Virus record (IMG/VR): IMGVR_UViG_3300045135_000492
Coordinates: 1 to 26,868 of that record
DNA: 26,868 bases
DNA from: a virus
Strand: one strand, 5' to 3'
The notes beneath the pieces were generated by a model that was not told the origin of the DNA, did no database searches, and saw only the letters and a list, made by a program, of their open reading frames with translations. Shown here in pieces: positions 1 through 7,254 of the stretch; positions within the stretch are counted from its first letter, which is position 1; every line of letters begins with the position of its first letter. The position numbers and the translations under genes are program-made.

Positions 1-2
1 TA

Positions 3-68
3 AAAGATGTTTCTAAAATGACAAGACAAGAAAAATTTTGGTATAATTTAAATAATAATAAAAAATAA
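3..68 (+). CDS. C-terminal end of a head-module gene (partial; scaffold or protease)
   Basis: An open frame runs from the window edge to TAA at 66-68 and encodes a 21-residue tail ending in WYNLNNNKK. It sits immediately before the capsid gene, where phages with XkdF-type proteases usually carry the end of the protease or scaffold gene. The other two frames stop within the first 20 bases. The stretch is short, so the evidence is mainly position and the open frame. It does not join in frame to the protease at the right end of the window if the two ends are placed together directly. Confidence 0.45.
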   Translation, partial: KDVSKMTRQEKFWYNLNNNKK

Positions 69-71
69 AAT

Positions 72-923
72 ATGGCTTTAACAATCACATCAAGTTCTTA
101 TGCGGGAAAACACGCAGGGGCTTACATTTCAGCAGCGTTAAGAGGTGCTGATAGTTTAGAGTTTGCAACAATCAGAGAAAATGTAGACTACAAAGAAGTA
201 CTTAACACAGTTTCGGGTGCAAACTTAGTAAAAGACGCTACTTGCGACTTTACAGAAAATTCGGCTACTTTAACACTTGCAGAAAGAGTTTTAGAAGTTG
301 AACCATTTCAAATTAATATTGACTTATGTAAGAAAACAATGTTATCTGATTGGTCTAACGACAATCAAGACGACTTTGTAGCATACGCTACTTCTTACTT
401 AGCGAACAACATTGCAGACGCAGTAGAGGGTTCTTTTTGGCAAGGTAACACTGCTACTTCAGGACAATTTAACGGGGTGTCTACTACAGGTATGGCGACT
501 TCAACAGCATCTGCTGCATATACGGCTGCAAATATTATTGCTAACTTAGGAGATTTAGTTGCTAATATTCCTGCTAACGTTTACGGAAAAGAAGACTTAT
601 ACATCTATATGAACAAAAAGACTTATAGGTTCTACATTAACGCTATTTCAGGATTATCTGCATTCCCATTCAACCATATGGGGCAGTATACTCCGGAATT
701 TGAAGGAACTAAAATCGCCATTTGCTCGGGTATCGCAGACAATGTAATGTATGCAGGAACTAAGTCTAACTTATTCTTTGGAACTTCTTTATCTTCAGAC
801 TTAACAGCAATTAAAGTTTTAGATATGGAAGAAACTACAGGTTCTGATGTAATCAGATGTGTAGCAAGATGGACTGCAGGAGTTCAAGTAGGAGTTGCAG
901 GAGACTTTACTTATCAATCATAA
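72..923 (+). CDS. Major capsid protein
   Basis: This 283-residue protein probably forms the icosahedral shell with an HK97-type fold. The call rests on length, composition (many Ala, Thr, Ser and Asn, few Lys), the ordered helix and strand pattern typical of capsid subunits, and position directly after the protease-scaffold block. The N-terminal part (about 1-60) would be the arm and the remainder the P and A domains; no catalytic motif is expected. The start is preceded by an A/T-only tract and no Shine-Dalgarno sequence. A hairpin follows the gene, so its mRNA may be protected or its readthrough reduced. I have no alignment, so the fold is inferred from general resemblance to flavobacterial phage capsids. 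Confidence 0.8.
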   Translation: MALTITSSSYAGKHAGAYISAALRGADSLEFATIRENVDYKEVLNTVSGANLVKDATCDFTENSATLTLAERVLEVEPFQINIDLCKKTMLSDWSNDNQDDFVAYATSYLANNIADAVEGSFWQGNTATSGQFNGVSTTGMATSTASAAYTAANIIANLGDLVANIPANVYGKEDLYIYMNKKTYRFYINAISGLSAFPFNHMGQYTPEFEGTKIAICSGIADNVMYAGTKSNLFFGTSLSSDLTAIKVLDMEETTGSDVIRCVARWTAGVQVGVAGDFTYQS

Positions 924-934
924 TAATAACTAAT

Positions 935-962
935 TTAGGTGGGGTGTAAAAGCCCTACCTAA
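935..962 (+). other. Stem-loop between capsid and tail tube genes
   Basis: TTAGGTGGGG (935-944) pairs with CCCTACCTAA (953-962) over 10 bp with one G-U pair around an 8-base loop. No T-tract follows, so it is not a classic intrinsic terminator. It could be an attenuator, an RNase-processing site or a 3' stabiliser that sets the capsid to tail-tube ratio. Confidence 0.7.
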
Positions 963-984
963 TATATAAAAACAAATTAATAAT

Positions 985-1548
985 ATGGCTTGTTTATTAA
1001 CATCAGGGAGAGCATTGCCTTGTAGAGATACAGTTGCAGGAGTAAAAGCAATTTATCTTTGTCAGCACGAAGACGCAACGCTAACTATTGCTAGTTCTGA
1101 AGTTACAGACTTTGAGGGTGTATCTACTTTATACAAATATGTATTAAAGAGAGGTACAGCAAGTGTAACAGAAACTATTAACGCTTCAAGTGAAAATGGT
1201 ACTGTATTTTACACTCCTTCTGTAAACGTTAAACTTCATAAACTTAGCAAAGAAGATCAAAACGAATTAAAACTTTTAGCACAGAACAGATTATTAGTAT
1301 TTGTAGAGTTAAACGAATTAAACGCAAATGGTAAGAATGTTATCTTATGCTTAGGGGCGGATAACGGAATGGAATTATCAGGAGGTACTGCAGTTTCAGG
1401 TGCAGGGCTTGGTGATATGAACGGATACGATTGGACGTTTGATAGTCAAGAACCTAACCCTATGGTAACGGTTGCAGACTATACTTCAGCACCATTTGAC
1501 AACACAGCATTTAACGGAGGTGTAGCAATTACAATTACTGCAAGTTAA
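985..1548 (+). CDS. Probable major tail tube protein
   Basis: The product has 187 residues. The segment from about 100 to 155 has a strand rich in hydrophobic residues (LLVFVELN), a Gly/Ser-rich stretch around SGGTAVSGAGLGDMNG (132-147) and an aromatic strand. This pattern is common in tail tube subunits of Bacteroidota phages. It lies directly downstream of the capsid gene and is the last gene before a strong terminator, so it belongs to the highly expressed capsid transcript, as expected for an abundant tube subunit. Three cysteines occur in the first 26 residues. The alternative is another abundant virion protein such as a decoration protein. Confidence 0.55.
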   Translation: MACLLTSGRALPCRDTVAGVKAIYLCQHEDATLTIASSEVTDFEGVSTLYKYVLKRGTASVTETINASSENGTVFYTPSVNVKLHKLSKEDQNELKLLAQNRLLVFVELNELNANGKNVILCLGADNGMELSGGTAVSGAGLGDMNGYDWTFDSQEPNPMVTVADYTSAPFDNTAFNGGVAITITAS

Positions 1549-1569
1549 TAATCTATTTTCATATATCTT

Positions 1570-1600
1570 AAAAGAGGGGCTTTTTAAAAGCCCTTTTTTT
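1570..1600 (+). terminator. Intrinsic terminator after the capsid / tail tube genes
   Basis: GGGCTTT pairs with AAAGCCC around a 3-base loop, and seven T residues follow (1594-1600). The stem can be extended by A-T and G-U pairs on the 5' side. It separates the capsid block from the next late promoter at 1608. Confidence 0.85.
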
Positions 1601-1607
1601 GTAATAC

Positions 1608-1639
1608 AAATATTTCTACATTATTTCTATTATATAATA
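1608..1639 (+). promoter_or_regulatory. Putative phage late promoter, copy A (leaderless)
   Basis: AAATA at 1608-1612 and TCTATTATATAATAT at 1626-1640 reproduce the two-part motif seen at three other late gene starts with identical internal spacing. By analogy with a -7 element, transcription would begin at about 1639, the A of the start codon, giving a leaderless mRNA. The motif does not match the host TAnnTTTG element. Confidence 0.6.
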
Positions 1640-2121
1640 TGATACAATTAACTTATGCTGACATTAACTATACTGCTTACGTTACTACTGAAGATAAAAG
1701 AATAAACACTAGCGTACCTGTTGCTAATATAGGTTTGCTATTTAAGTTTACAAATGATTTAAGCGGTGCGGTTAAATATGCTTATAGTAATAGTACAAGT
1801 ATTAATGATAGGTATTCGCAGGCAAGGTTTACACATAATACAACAGAAGATGTATTTACAGGCGATATAGACCTTAAACCTTTTGGGTATTGGAAGTATG
1901 AAGTTTATGAGGTTAGTTATACGGGTACAGTACCTGTATTAACTTCAGATAATAGTCCTTCTAACGAAAAAGATACTGCAGATATTCAAGAAGGTATTTA
2001 TGGTACAGTACAGGGGCTTGTAGAAGTAGGTAAAATGCACGTATCAGAAACAGTAGGACAAGAGCAAGTTAAGTACACAGAGTACACAGAAACACAAGGT
2101 AATAATTATATACATTTATAA
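1639..2121 (+). CDS. Conserved phage structural protein, function unknown
   Basis: The 160-residue product has no catalytic motif. A central FGYWKYEVYEVSY (82-94) and a C-terminal stretch with GTVQGLVEVGKMHV (122-135) resemble a protein repeatedly found near the portal and tail genes of flavobacterial phages. It is beta-rich and probably a virion component. It is the first gene of the block headed by late promoter copy A, and the next gene starts two bases after its stop. A role in the head, neck or tail cannot be separated from sequence alone. Confidence 0.6.
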   Translation: MIQLTYADINYTAYVTTEDKRINTSVPVANIGLLFKFTNDLSGAVKYAYSNSTSINDRYSQARFTHNTTEDVFTGDIDLKPFGYWKYEVYEVSYTGTVPVLTSDNSPSNEKDTADIQEGIYGTVQGLVEVGKMHVSETVGQEQVKYTEYTETQGNNYIHL

Positions 2122-2123
2122 AA

Positions 2124-2408
2124 ATGAGTTTAACAGATAGCACAAATTCACTATTAAGAGAACAACTAGGTAAAGGTTCAGTAGAAGTATTTACAACAGT
2201 AGCACAAACAGGAAAAGACTACTATGCAGTATATTTCCCTGTAACAAGTACTATTTCATCAATAACGGTTGCAAACGCAACAGGTGAAAGTGCTTTACAG
2301 ACAACAGTACCTGCAGGAACTACTTTATTTATGAGAACAACAGCAATTACTTTAACTTCAGGAATTGGTGTAGGTTATTTAGAATTAGACGGTAGAACAG
2401 GTCAATAA
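2124..2408 (+). CDS. Small beta-rich phage protein, unknown
   Basis: The product has 94 residues and is dominated by Thr, Ser, Val and Gly in alternating patterns that suggest a small beta-sandwich. There is no signal peptide or membrane segment. The stop overlaps the next ATG (TAATG), so translation is probably coupled to the LamG-like gene. A head-fibre or decoration role would fit the neighbours but is inference only. Confidence 0.55.
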   Translation: MSLTDSTNSLLREQLGKGSVEVFTTVAQTGKDYYAVYFPVTSTISSITVANATGESALQTTVPAGTTLFMRTTAITLTSGIGVGYLELDGRTGQ

Positions 2409-3079
2409 TGTTGGGGCTAGGAACAGGTTTATCATTAACAGGACTAGGTACTTGGTTGCCTAGCAATGAAACTTCTTTAGAGTTGTATTGTCAAAATCAG
2501 ACGGGTATAACTGAAGAAGTAGGCGTTGCTAGTTGGAAGGATATTTCAGGGAACAATAGGGATATGGTGCAAGCAGACGATACTGAAAAACCTGCTTATA
2601 GGCCAGATACAGGCGAAGTTACTTTTGATGGAAACGATAATTTACAAACTACAGGTCAAGTTACTTTAGATGGTGAATTTATTATTGGTTTAAGAATATC
2701 ATTTACTGACTTAGCCAATGAAGTAATAATAGCCGACAACACAACTGATAACAACTTTATAAGACTTAACAATTCTAGTACTATAGGCTTGAAATTTAGT
2801 TCTGCACAAAGCACAATAGCACTTAATGACCCTTTGATTGTAGACACTATTTATAGTTTAACGATAACAAGAAACGCTGCAAACTTAGTTGAAGTGTATG
2901 TAGATGGTGTATTGCAGAATGAAAGTATTACGAAAACAGGAACTTTATTACTAGACGCATTAGGAGTAAGACAAACAGATATAAATGATATTGCAGGTTC
3001 AATGTACGAAGTAATAGTATATTCAAAGCATAGTGATATTGTTGTTACAGAAACGAATACAAGATTAAATAGTATATAA
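2408..3079 (+). CDS. LamG / concanavalin A-like domain virion protein
   Basis: The product has 223 residues. After a Gly/Leu-rich N-terminus, residues 26-215 follow the laminin-G / concanavalin-like lectin pattern: ASWKDISGNNRDMVQ (41-55), VTFDGNDNLQ (71-80) and a late strand VEVYVDGVLQN. Such domains bind sugars or proteins and occur on phage surfaces. It overlaps the portal ATG by one base and lies between structural genes, so an exposed capsid or neck decoration that binds host or environmental glycans is plausible. No signal peptide is visible. Confidence 0.65.
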   Translation: MLGLGTGLSLTGLGTWLPSNETSLELYCQNQTGITEEVGVASWKDISGNNRDMVQADDTEKPAYRPDTGEVTFDGNDNLQTTGQVTLDGEFIIGLRISFTDLANEVIIADNTTDNNFIRLNNSSTIGLKFSSAQSTIALNDPLIVDTIYSLTITRNAANLVEVYVDGVLQNESITKTGTLLLDALGVRQTDINDIAGSMYEVIVYSKHSDIVVTETNTRLNSI

Positions 3080-4923
3080 TGGATAAAGTAACCGATATAA
3101 ATACTTCAGTAGACGAATTAATTAATGTAAATTTATCTACAATTACTACACCTGTAGTAAAAGAAGTTATGGGGCGTAAATGGATAGAATACGGAACTGA
3201 TGAATGGCGTAATTTATACCCTCAATTCTTATTAGACCTTTATTATAATTCAGGAACACACGCGGCAATTATAAACGCTACTGCAGATATGATAGCAGGA
3301 CAAGGTGTAATTATAGACGATAACGATAAATTAGAAAAAATAGCAGAACTAGAAGGTTTTTTGTTAAATTTTAATACCGAGGTATTAAATAAGACTGCTA
3401 TAGACTTAAAACTGCAAGGTGGTGTTGCTTGGAATATTATTTGGAGTAACGATAGGAAGACTGCTACTATACATCATTTACCTGTAGATAGATTAAGGAT
3501 AGGGTTACCTAACGCTATGGGGAAAGTAGATACGTATTATGTAAGTGCAGATTGGTCAAATACAAGACGTTATAAACCACAACCTATTCCTGCATTTAAT
3601 CCACACGATAGAACAAGCCCTAATCAAATACTATATTTTGGTGTTTATAGTCCTGCTATGGAACAATATTATACACCTGACTATGTAAGTGCTTGTGGGT
3701 GGGCTATGATAGACCAAAGAATAAGCGAATACCATTTAAACAATATAGAAAACGGGTTTTCAGGTAGTTGGTTTGTAAGTTTAAATAATGGAGTACCTGA
3801 AGAAGACGAGAGAGGGAAGGTAGAAAAAGGTATTAAAAAGAAATTCACAGGTGCTAAAGGAGATAAGATAATAGTATCATTTGCTAATGGTAAAGATAGG
3901 GCTGCAGAAATAACACCTATACAACAATCGGACTCTGATAAGCAGTATTTAGCACTTCAGGAGTTAATGACGCAAAATATAATGATAGGTCATAGGGTAA
4001 CAAGTCCTATGTTATTAGGTGTAAAAACAGAAGGTCAGTTAGGTGGTCGTGATGAATTAATGCAAGCATTTGACATTTACCAAACTACTATTGTTAAACC
4101 ATTCCAAAAGATTATATTAGATAATTTAAGGAAGGTATTAAGAATAAATGGACTAGACTTACCTATTTCTATAAAGCAATCACAACCTTTAACTTCAATG
4201 TTTACTATTGAAGAGATGAAGGAAGTAATGACTGAAGCAGAACTTAGGGAAAAAATGGGTTTAGCACCTTTAGAAGAACCTAAAGATGAATTTAGTAAAG
4301 TAGAAAAGACTGAATTAGATACTTTTTTAGATACAATAGAAGATATTCCTGAAGATTGGGAATTAGTAGATGAAGAAGTAGTAGATGGTGAACACATAGA
4401 TTTTAACTTTGAAGAAGAACTTAATAAAATAGCAGAAGATAAAATAGAACTAGCAAGTACAGGTAGGGCTATTCCTGAAAGGAAGTCTGAACAAGACGGT
4501 ATAAGTAAGAAGACTTACGACTACTATCGTGTAAGGTATGTATATGCAGAAGATGAATTTTTAACAAGAAAGTCAGGAAAGCAAAGAGAATTTTGTGCTA
4601 AAATGATGGGTGCTAAAAAGTTATATCGTAAAGAAGATATTGATAGAATGTCTACACTACCTGTAAATAAAGGTTGGGGTAAAGGTGGTGCAGATACTTA
4701 TGATATATTTTTATTCAAAGGGGGTGGTAATTGTCATCACTTTTGGCTAAGGCAAATTTATAAAACTACAATAGGTGAAAGCAAGACTACTAAGATAGAT
4801 GACGCTGAAGTTATCGGATATACTAAAGCAAGGTCTGAAGGGTTTACTGCTAAGAAAAACGACAATAGAGTAGCGAAACCGCCAAAAAGAATGAAGAACA
4901 AAGGATTTGTAAAAAAGAAATAA
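3079..4923 (+). CDS. Portal protein with a C-terminal Cys/His-containing domain
   Basis: This 614-residue protein should form the dodecameric DNA entry channel at one capsid vertex. Residues about 30-430 match the portal pattern: an N-terminal segment about a tethered chain end (YNSGTHAAIINATADMI), a wing region and a long stem/crown part. From about 483 to 560 a second module follows, with REFCAKMM, a basic YRKEDIDRMS segment and GGGNCHHFW near 548-556, then a Lys-rich tail. Portals of related flavobacterial phages appear to carry the same extension. It may be a MuF-like internal module, which is inference. The portal is separated from the terminase by more than 10 kb, which is unusual. Confidence 0.8.
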   Translation: MDKVTDINTSVDELINVNLSTITTPVVKEVMGRKWIEYGTDEWRNLYPQFLLDLYYNSGTHAAIINATADMIAGQGVIIDDNDKLEKIAELEGFLLNFNTEVLNKTAIDLKLQGGVAWNIIWSNDRKTATIHHLPVDRLRIGLPNAMGKVDTYYVSADWSNTRRYKPQPIPAFNPHDRTSPNQILYFGVYSPAMEQYYTPDYVSACGWAMIDQRISEYHLNNIENGFSGSWFVSLNNGVPEEDERGKVEKGIKKKFTGAKGDKIIVSFANGKDRAAEITPIQQSDSDKQYLALQELMTQNIMIGHRVTSPMLLGVKTEGQLGGRDELMQAFDIYQTTIVKPFQKIILDNLRKVLRINGLDLPISIKQSQPLTSMFTIEEMKEVMTEAELREKMGLAPLEEPKDEFSKVEKTELDTFLDTIEDIPEDWELVDEEVVDGEHIDFNFEEELNKIAEDKIELASTGRAIPERKSEQDGISKKTYDYYRVRYVYAEDEFLTRKSGKQREFCAKMMGAKKLYRKEDIDRMSTLPVNKGWGKGGADTYDIFLFKGGGNCHHFWLRQIYKTTIGESKTTKIDDAEVIGYTKARSEGFTAKKNDNRVAKPPKRMKNKGFVKKK

Positions 4924-4924
4924 T

Positions 4925-5470
4925 ATGAGTTACGTTTTATTTATATCGGAAAATACGCTAAAAGATAGTACTGCTATTAACGGAAATGTAGATGTAGAAT
5001 TTTTACTACCTTACGTTAAAGTAGCACAAAAGAAGTATGTAGAAACTAAACTAGGGACTGATTTATTTGCTAAGTTACAAGCAGATATTACAGCAAGTAC
5101 TTTAACAGGTGATTACAAGACCTTAGTAGATGACTATATTCAAGATATGTTAGTGCATTGGTCATTCTTTGAATGTTTGCCGTATTTAAGATATAAAGTT
5201 TCAAATAACAATATCGTTCAGAAGTCTGCAGAAAACAGTACGCCATTGACAAGAGAAGAAGCGTTTGATTTAAGAGAAGAAGTAAGGAATACTGCAGAAT
5301 TTTATACTAATAGAATGATAGAATATATTATACATAACACGTCTAATTTTCCTGAATATAGCACCAATACAGGTGCAGATGTTAAACCTAGCAAGAATGC
5401 TTACTATTCAGGACTTAACATAGAAAGCGGTTATAAGACTAGCGGAATTATTAAATCAAATGAGTATTAA
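4925..5470 (+). CDS. Head-tail connector / adaptor protein (DUF6712-like)
   Basis: The product has 181 residues and is mostly helical. The pattern of an N-terminal FISENTLKDSTAINGNV segment, a central helical bundle around YIQDMLVHWSFFECLPYL, and a polar C-terminus matches the adaptor family found just after portals in Bacteroidota phages. It would dock on the portal to connect head and tail. The start is two bases after the portal stop. The stop overlaps the ATG of the next tiny gene. Confidence 0.65.
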   Translation: MSYVLFISENTLKDSTAINGNVDVEFLLPYVKVAQKKYVETKLGTDLFAKLQADITASTLTGDYKTLVDDYIQDMLVHWSFFECLPYLRYKVSNNNIVQKSAENSTPLTREEAFDLREEVRNTAEFYTNRMIEYIIHNTSNFPEYSTNTGADVKPSKNAYYSGLNIESGYKTSGIIKSNEY

Positions 5471-5579
5471 AAGAGGTTACAAGCCGAAGTTGAAAAACGA
5501 AGTGGCGTTAAAAAAATATTTAAAAAATGCCAATAAGCAAAGCAGCAAAGGAAGTAGGAGAAGTAATAACGGTAAATAG
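5460..5579 (+). CDS. Small basic protein, 39 residues
   Basis: ATG at 5460 overlaps the end of the connector gene and opens a 39-residue frame, MSIKRGYKPKLKNEVALKKY followed by a Lys/Ser/Asn-rich tail. It is strongly basic and has no membrane segment. It overlaps the next frame by 53 bases, so one of the two may be fortuitous. Position and the tight start-stop overlap favour translation. The function is unknown; nucleic-acid binding would fit its charge. Confidence 0.45.
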   Translation: MSIKRGYKPKLKNEVALKKYLKNANKQSSKGSRRSNNGK

Positions 5580-5703
5580 TACGGCGTTAGGTTTAAGTTT
5601 TACTAATATTGAAAATGGATTAAAGATATTACTATTAATTATATCAATAATGTATACGTTAGACAAGTGGTATCAACACAGGAAAAGTAATGAGAATAAT
5701 TAA
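5527..5703 (+). CDS. Small membrane protein, holin candidate
   Basis: This 58-residue frame starts at ATG 5527 and has one hydrophobic segment, LKILLLIISIMYTL (32-45), followed by a basic, polar tail (KWYQHRKSNENN). Size, topology and position just upstream of a DUF5675 gene fit a holin or other small lysis membrane protein. Two alternative downstream starts (5690, 5704) cluster at its stop codon. A second one-span protein at 6229 is a rival holin candidate. Confidence 0.55.
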   Translation: MPISKAAKEVGEVITVNSTALGLSFTNIENGLKILLLIISIMYTLDKWYQHRKSNENN

Positions 5704-6226
5704 ATGGCTAGAAAGGTTATTAATTCAGTACGTAAGGTATCTAAAAAGAAAAGAAAGGGTGTACACTCAAAAAACGCTTCAAGAGGACAAAACGGCTTTA
5801 AACAAGTCTACAAAGGACAAGGTCGTTAATCTTTTATTAATACGTCAAGAATTTACAGATAAATCTACACAAGGGGTTTTATTTCTAAATGGAACTTATT
5901 TGTGTGATACGTTGGAAAATCCTTTTATTAATAACGAAAGGAATATTAGTTGTATTCCTAAAGGTAGGTATGATGTAAGGTTAAGACTACCTAGAGAAAG
6001 TGCAACAAGGGACTATGTACACTTGTTAGTTAAAGATGTACCTAATAGGGATTATATTTTATTTCATAGAGGTAATAAACCTGAACATACTAAGGGGTGT
6101 ATTCTAGTTGGAATGAATAGTCAACAAGATGTTGTTAATAAGTCAAAGGTTGCTATGGACTTGTTAATCAAAGAAATAATTAATTTGGGCGGTGAAAATA
6201 TTAAATTATTAATTAAAAATCAATAA
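5690..6226 (+). CDS. DUF5675 family lysis-associated protein
   Basis: The conserved domain covers residues 47-178: CDTLENP (72-78), IPKGRY (89-94), and HRGNKPEHTKGCILVG (126-141), the hallmark of DUF5675 proteins. They are often found in phage lysis cassettes and are suspected to act on peptidoglycan. The 46 residues before the domain overlap the 41-residue basic gene in another frame, and no ATG, GTG or TTG lies between that gene's stop and the domain. Either translation starts at 5690 and the region is doubly coding, or a ribosomal frameshift or sequence indel links the domain to the upstream small gene, or a rare start codon is used. Confidence 0.7.
   Translation: MRIIKWLERLLIQYVRYLKRKERVYTQKTLQEDKTALNKSTKDKVVNLLLIRQEFTDKSTQGVLFLNGTYLCDTLENPFINNERNISCIPKGRYDVRLRLPRESATRDYVHLLVKDVPNRDYILFHRGNKPEHTKGCILVGMNSQQDVVNKSKVAMDLLIKEIINLGGENIKLLIKNQ
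5704..5829 (+). CDS. Small very basic protein, 41 residues
   Basis: ATG at 5704 directly follows the holin-candidate stop and encodes a 41-residue protein with SKKKRKGVHSKNAS and a C-terminal YKGQGR. I recognise this RKGVHSK...GQGR pattern as recurring in small proteins of flavobacterial phages, which supports it over the overlapping frame. It lies wholly inside the first 140 bases of the longer frame that ends in the DUF5675 domain. The function is unknown; the charge suggests nucleic acid or membrane-surface binding. Confidence 0.55.
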   Translation: MARKVINSVRKVSKKKRKGVHSKNASRGQNGFKQVYKGQGR

Positions 6227-6228
6227 AA

Positions 6229-6372
6229 ATGGAAAATTGGATTGAAGTACTTTTAGCAGTTCTAGGAGTTGCTGAAGTAATCGTAAGACTTACACCAACA
6301 GAAAAGGATAATTCTATTCTTAACAAAATTATGTGGGTGGTAAACAAACTTGTACCTAATCGTATCAAGTAA
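6229..6372 (+). CDS. One-span small membrane protein of the lysis cassette
   Basis: ATG at 6229 opens a 47-residue frame with a hydrophobic N-terminal segment (WIEVLLAVLGVAEVIV, 4-19) followed by RLTPTEKDNSIL and a C-terminal VPNRIK. The PTEKDNSIL...PNR pattern is one I associate with a small protein next to lysis genes in many Bacteroidota phages. Its stop and the next ATG share a base (TAATG). It could be a holin or a spanin-like partner. Confidence 0.65.
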   Translation: MENWIEVLLAVLGVAEVIVRLTPTEKDNSILNKIMWVVNKLVPNRIK

Positions 6373-7085
6373 TGACTAACCGTTTTCGGTTAAAGCCACA
6401 CGAAATAGACGCTTTATTTAGAATGCGTAAAGGTAAAAATAACGTTTTGGTCATAGGGGATATACATTGCCCTTTTGACCTTGACGGATATTTAGACTTT
6501 TGTAAGGAAAAATACAATGAATATAATTGTAATGAAGTAGTCTTTATAGGTGATGTAATAGACAATCACTATTCTAGTTATCACGAAACAGATGCAGATG
6601 GAATGGGTGGTGCAGATGAACTTGAACTTGCTATAAATAGACTATCAAGATGGCACGAAGCATTTCCAAAAGCAACAGTTGTAATAGGAAATCACGATAG
6701 AATGATTATGCGTAAGGCACAAACAAGTGCAATACCTAGTAAGTGGATTAAATCGTACAAAGAAGTGTTAGGAGTTCCAAAATGGAATTTTGTAGTGTCT
6801 TATATAAAAGATGGTGTTCAATACTTACACGGTGAAGGTGGTACTGCTAGGACTAAATGTAGAGCCGATATGATGAATACGGTGCAAGGTCATCTACATA
6901 CACAAGCGTATTGCGAACACTATGTAGGCAAGAATTTCAGGGTGTTTGGTATGCAAGTAGGATGTGGTATTGACTTTGACAAGTACGCATTTGCGTATGC
7001 TAAAGCAGGTAAGAAACCAGCAATTGCTTGTTCAGTTGTTTTAAATGATGGTAAAACACCTATTAATCTATTAATGGAGTTGTAA
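6372..7085 (+). CDS. Calcineurin-like metallophosphoesterase
   Basis: This 237-residue enzyme has the complete metal-binding set: GDIHCPF (29-35), GDVIDNH (60-66), GNHD (106-109), HGEG (153-156) and GHLHT (173-177). It should bind two metal ions and hydrolyse phosphomonoesters or phosphodiesters; the substrate could be a nucleotide, nucleic acid end or protein phosphate. It is the last gene of its block and is followed by a terminator, so it appears to be expressed with late genes, which is odd for an enzyme of nucleotide metabolism. A host-type promoter motif begins at its last codons. Confidence 0.85.
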   Translation: MTNRFRLKPHEIDALFRMRKGKNNVLVIGDIHCPFDLDGYLDFCKEKYNEYNCNEVVFIGDVIDNHYSSYHETDADGMGGADELELAINRLSRWHEAFPKATVVIGNHDRMIMRKAQTSAIPSKWIKSYKEVLGVPKWNFVVSYIKDGVQYLHGEGGTARTKCRADMMNTVQGHLHTQAYCEHYVGKNFRVFGMQVGCGIDFDKYAFAYAKAGKKPAIACSVVLNDGKTPINLLMEL

Positions 7086-7108
7086 TTTAAATTATTTTCA
7101 TATATTTG
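7080..7108 (+). promoter_or_regulatory. Host-type (Bacteroidota sigma) promoter
   Basis: TTG at 7080-7082, an 18-base spacer and TATATTTG at 7101-7108 match the Bacteroidota consensus TTG-N17-23-TAnnTTTG. Transcription would begin near 7115. Only about 80 bases lie between that point and a strong terminator, so its likely product is a short RNA. Confidence 0.55.
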
Positions 7109-7114
7109 CATTAG

Positions 7115-7193
7115 TTTTAGGTGTAGTGCTCTTGAAACGTTTTTTCAAAAACTATTTTAGTTAAGACTGAGAATTGCCCTTCTCAGTTTTTTT
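7115..7193 (+). ncRNA. Candidate small phage RNA
   Basis: A host-type promoter predicts a start near 7115 and an intrinsic terminator ends at 7193, with no open reading frame of note between. The intervening sequence can fold into a small upstream hairpin (TTGAAA 7132-7137 with a TTTCAA arm just downstream) before the terminator stem. It does not resemble a tRNA. The exact 5' end and the existence of the RNA are inferred from promoter plus terminator alone. Confidence 0.35.
7163..7193 (+). terminator. Intrinsic terminator after the lysis / phosphoesterase block
   Basis: ACTGAGAA (7166-7173) pairs with TTCTCAGT (7180-7187) over 8 bp around TTGCCC, and a T-tract runs to 7193; extra A-T and G-U pairs lengthen the stem. 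It closes the late block that begins at 1639 and insulates it from the early region. Confidence 0.88.
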
Positions 7194-7254
7194 ATGTGTA
7201 ATAATTACACCTGAACCAAAAACAAGCGTAAAATCAACACTTTTTTACACTCTC

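Noticed and set aside
4077-4397. Open frame on the minus strand inside the portal gene, and similar minus-strand frames across the window
   Set aside because: They are Ser-rich, lie opposite well-supported + strand genes, have no recognisable domain and no promoter; they are shadows of AT-rich coding sequence.
7115-7193. tRNA in the long intergenic region
   Set aside because: The sequence does not form a cloverleaf and has no T-loop consensus; the strong stem is a terminator.
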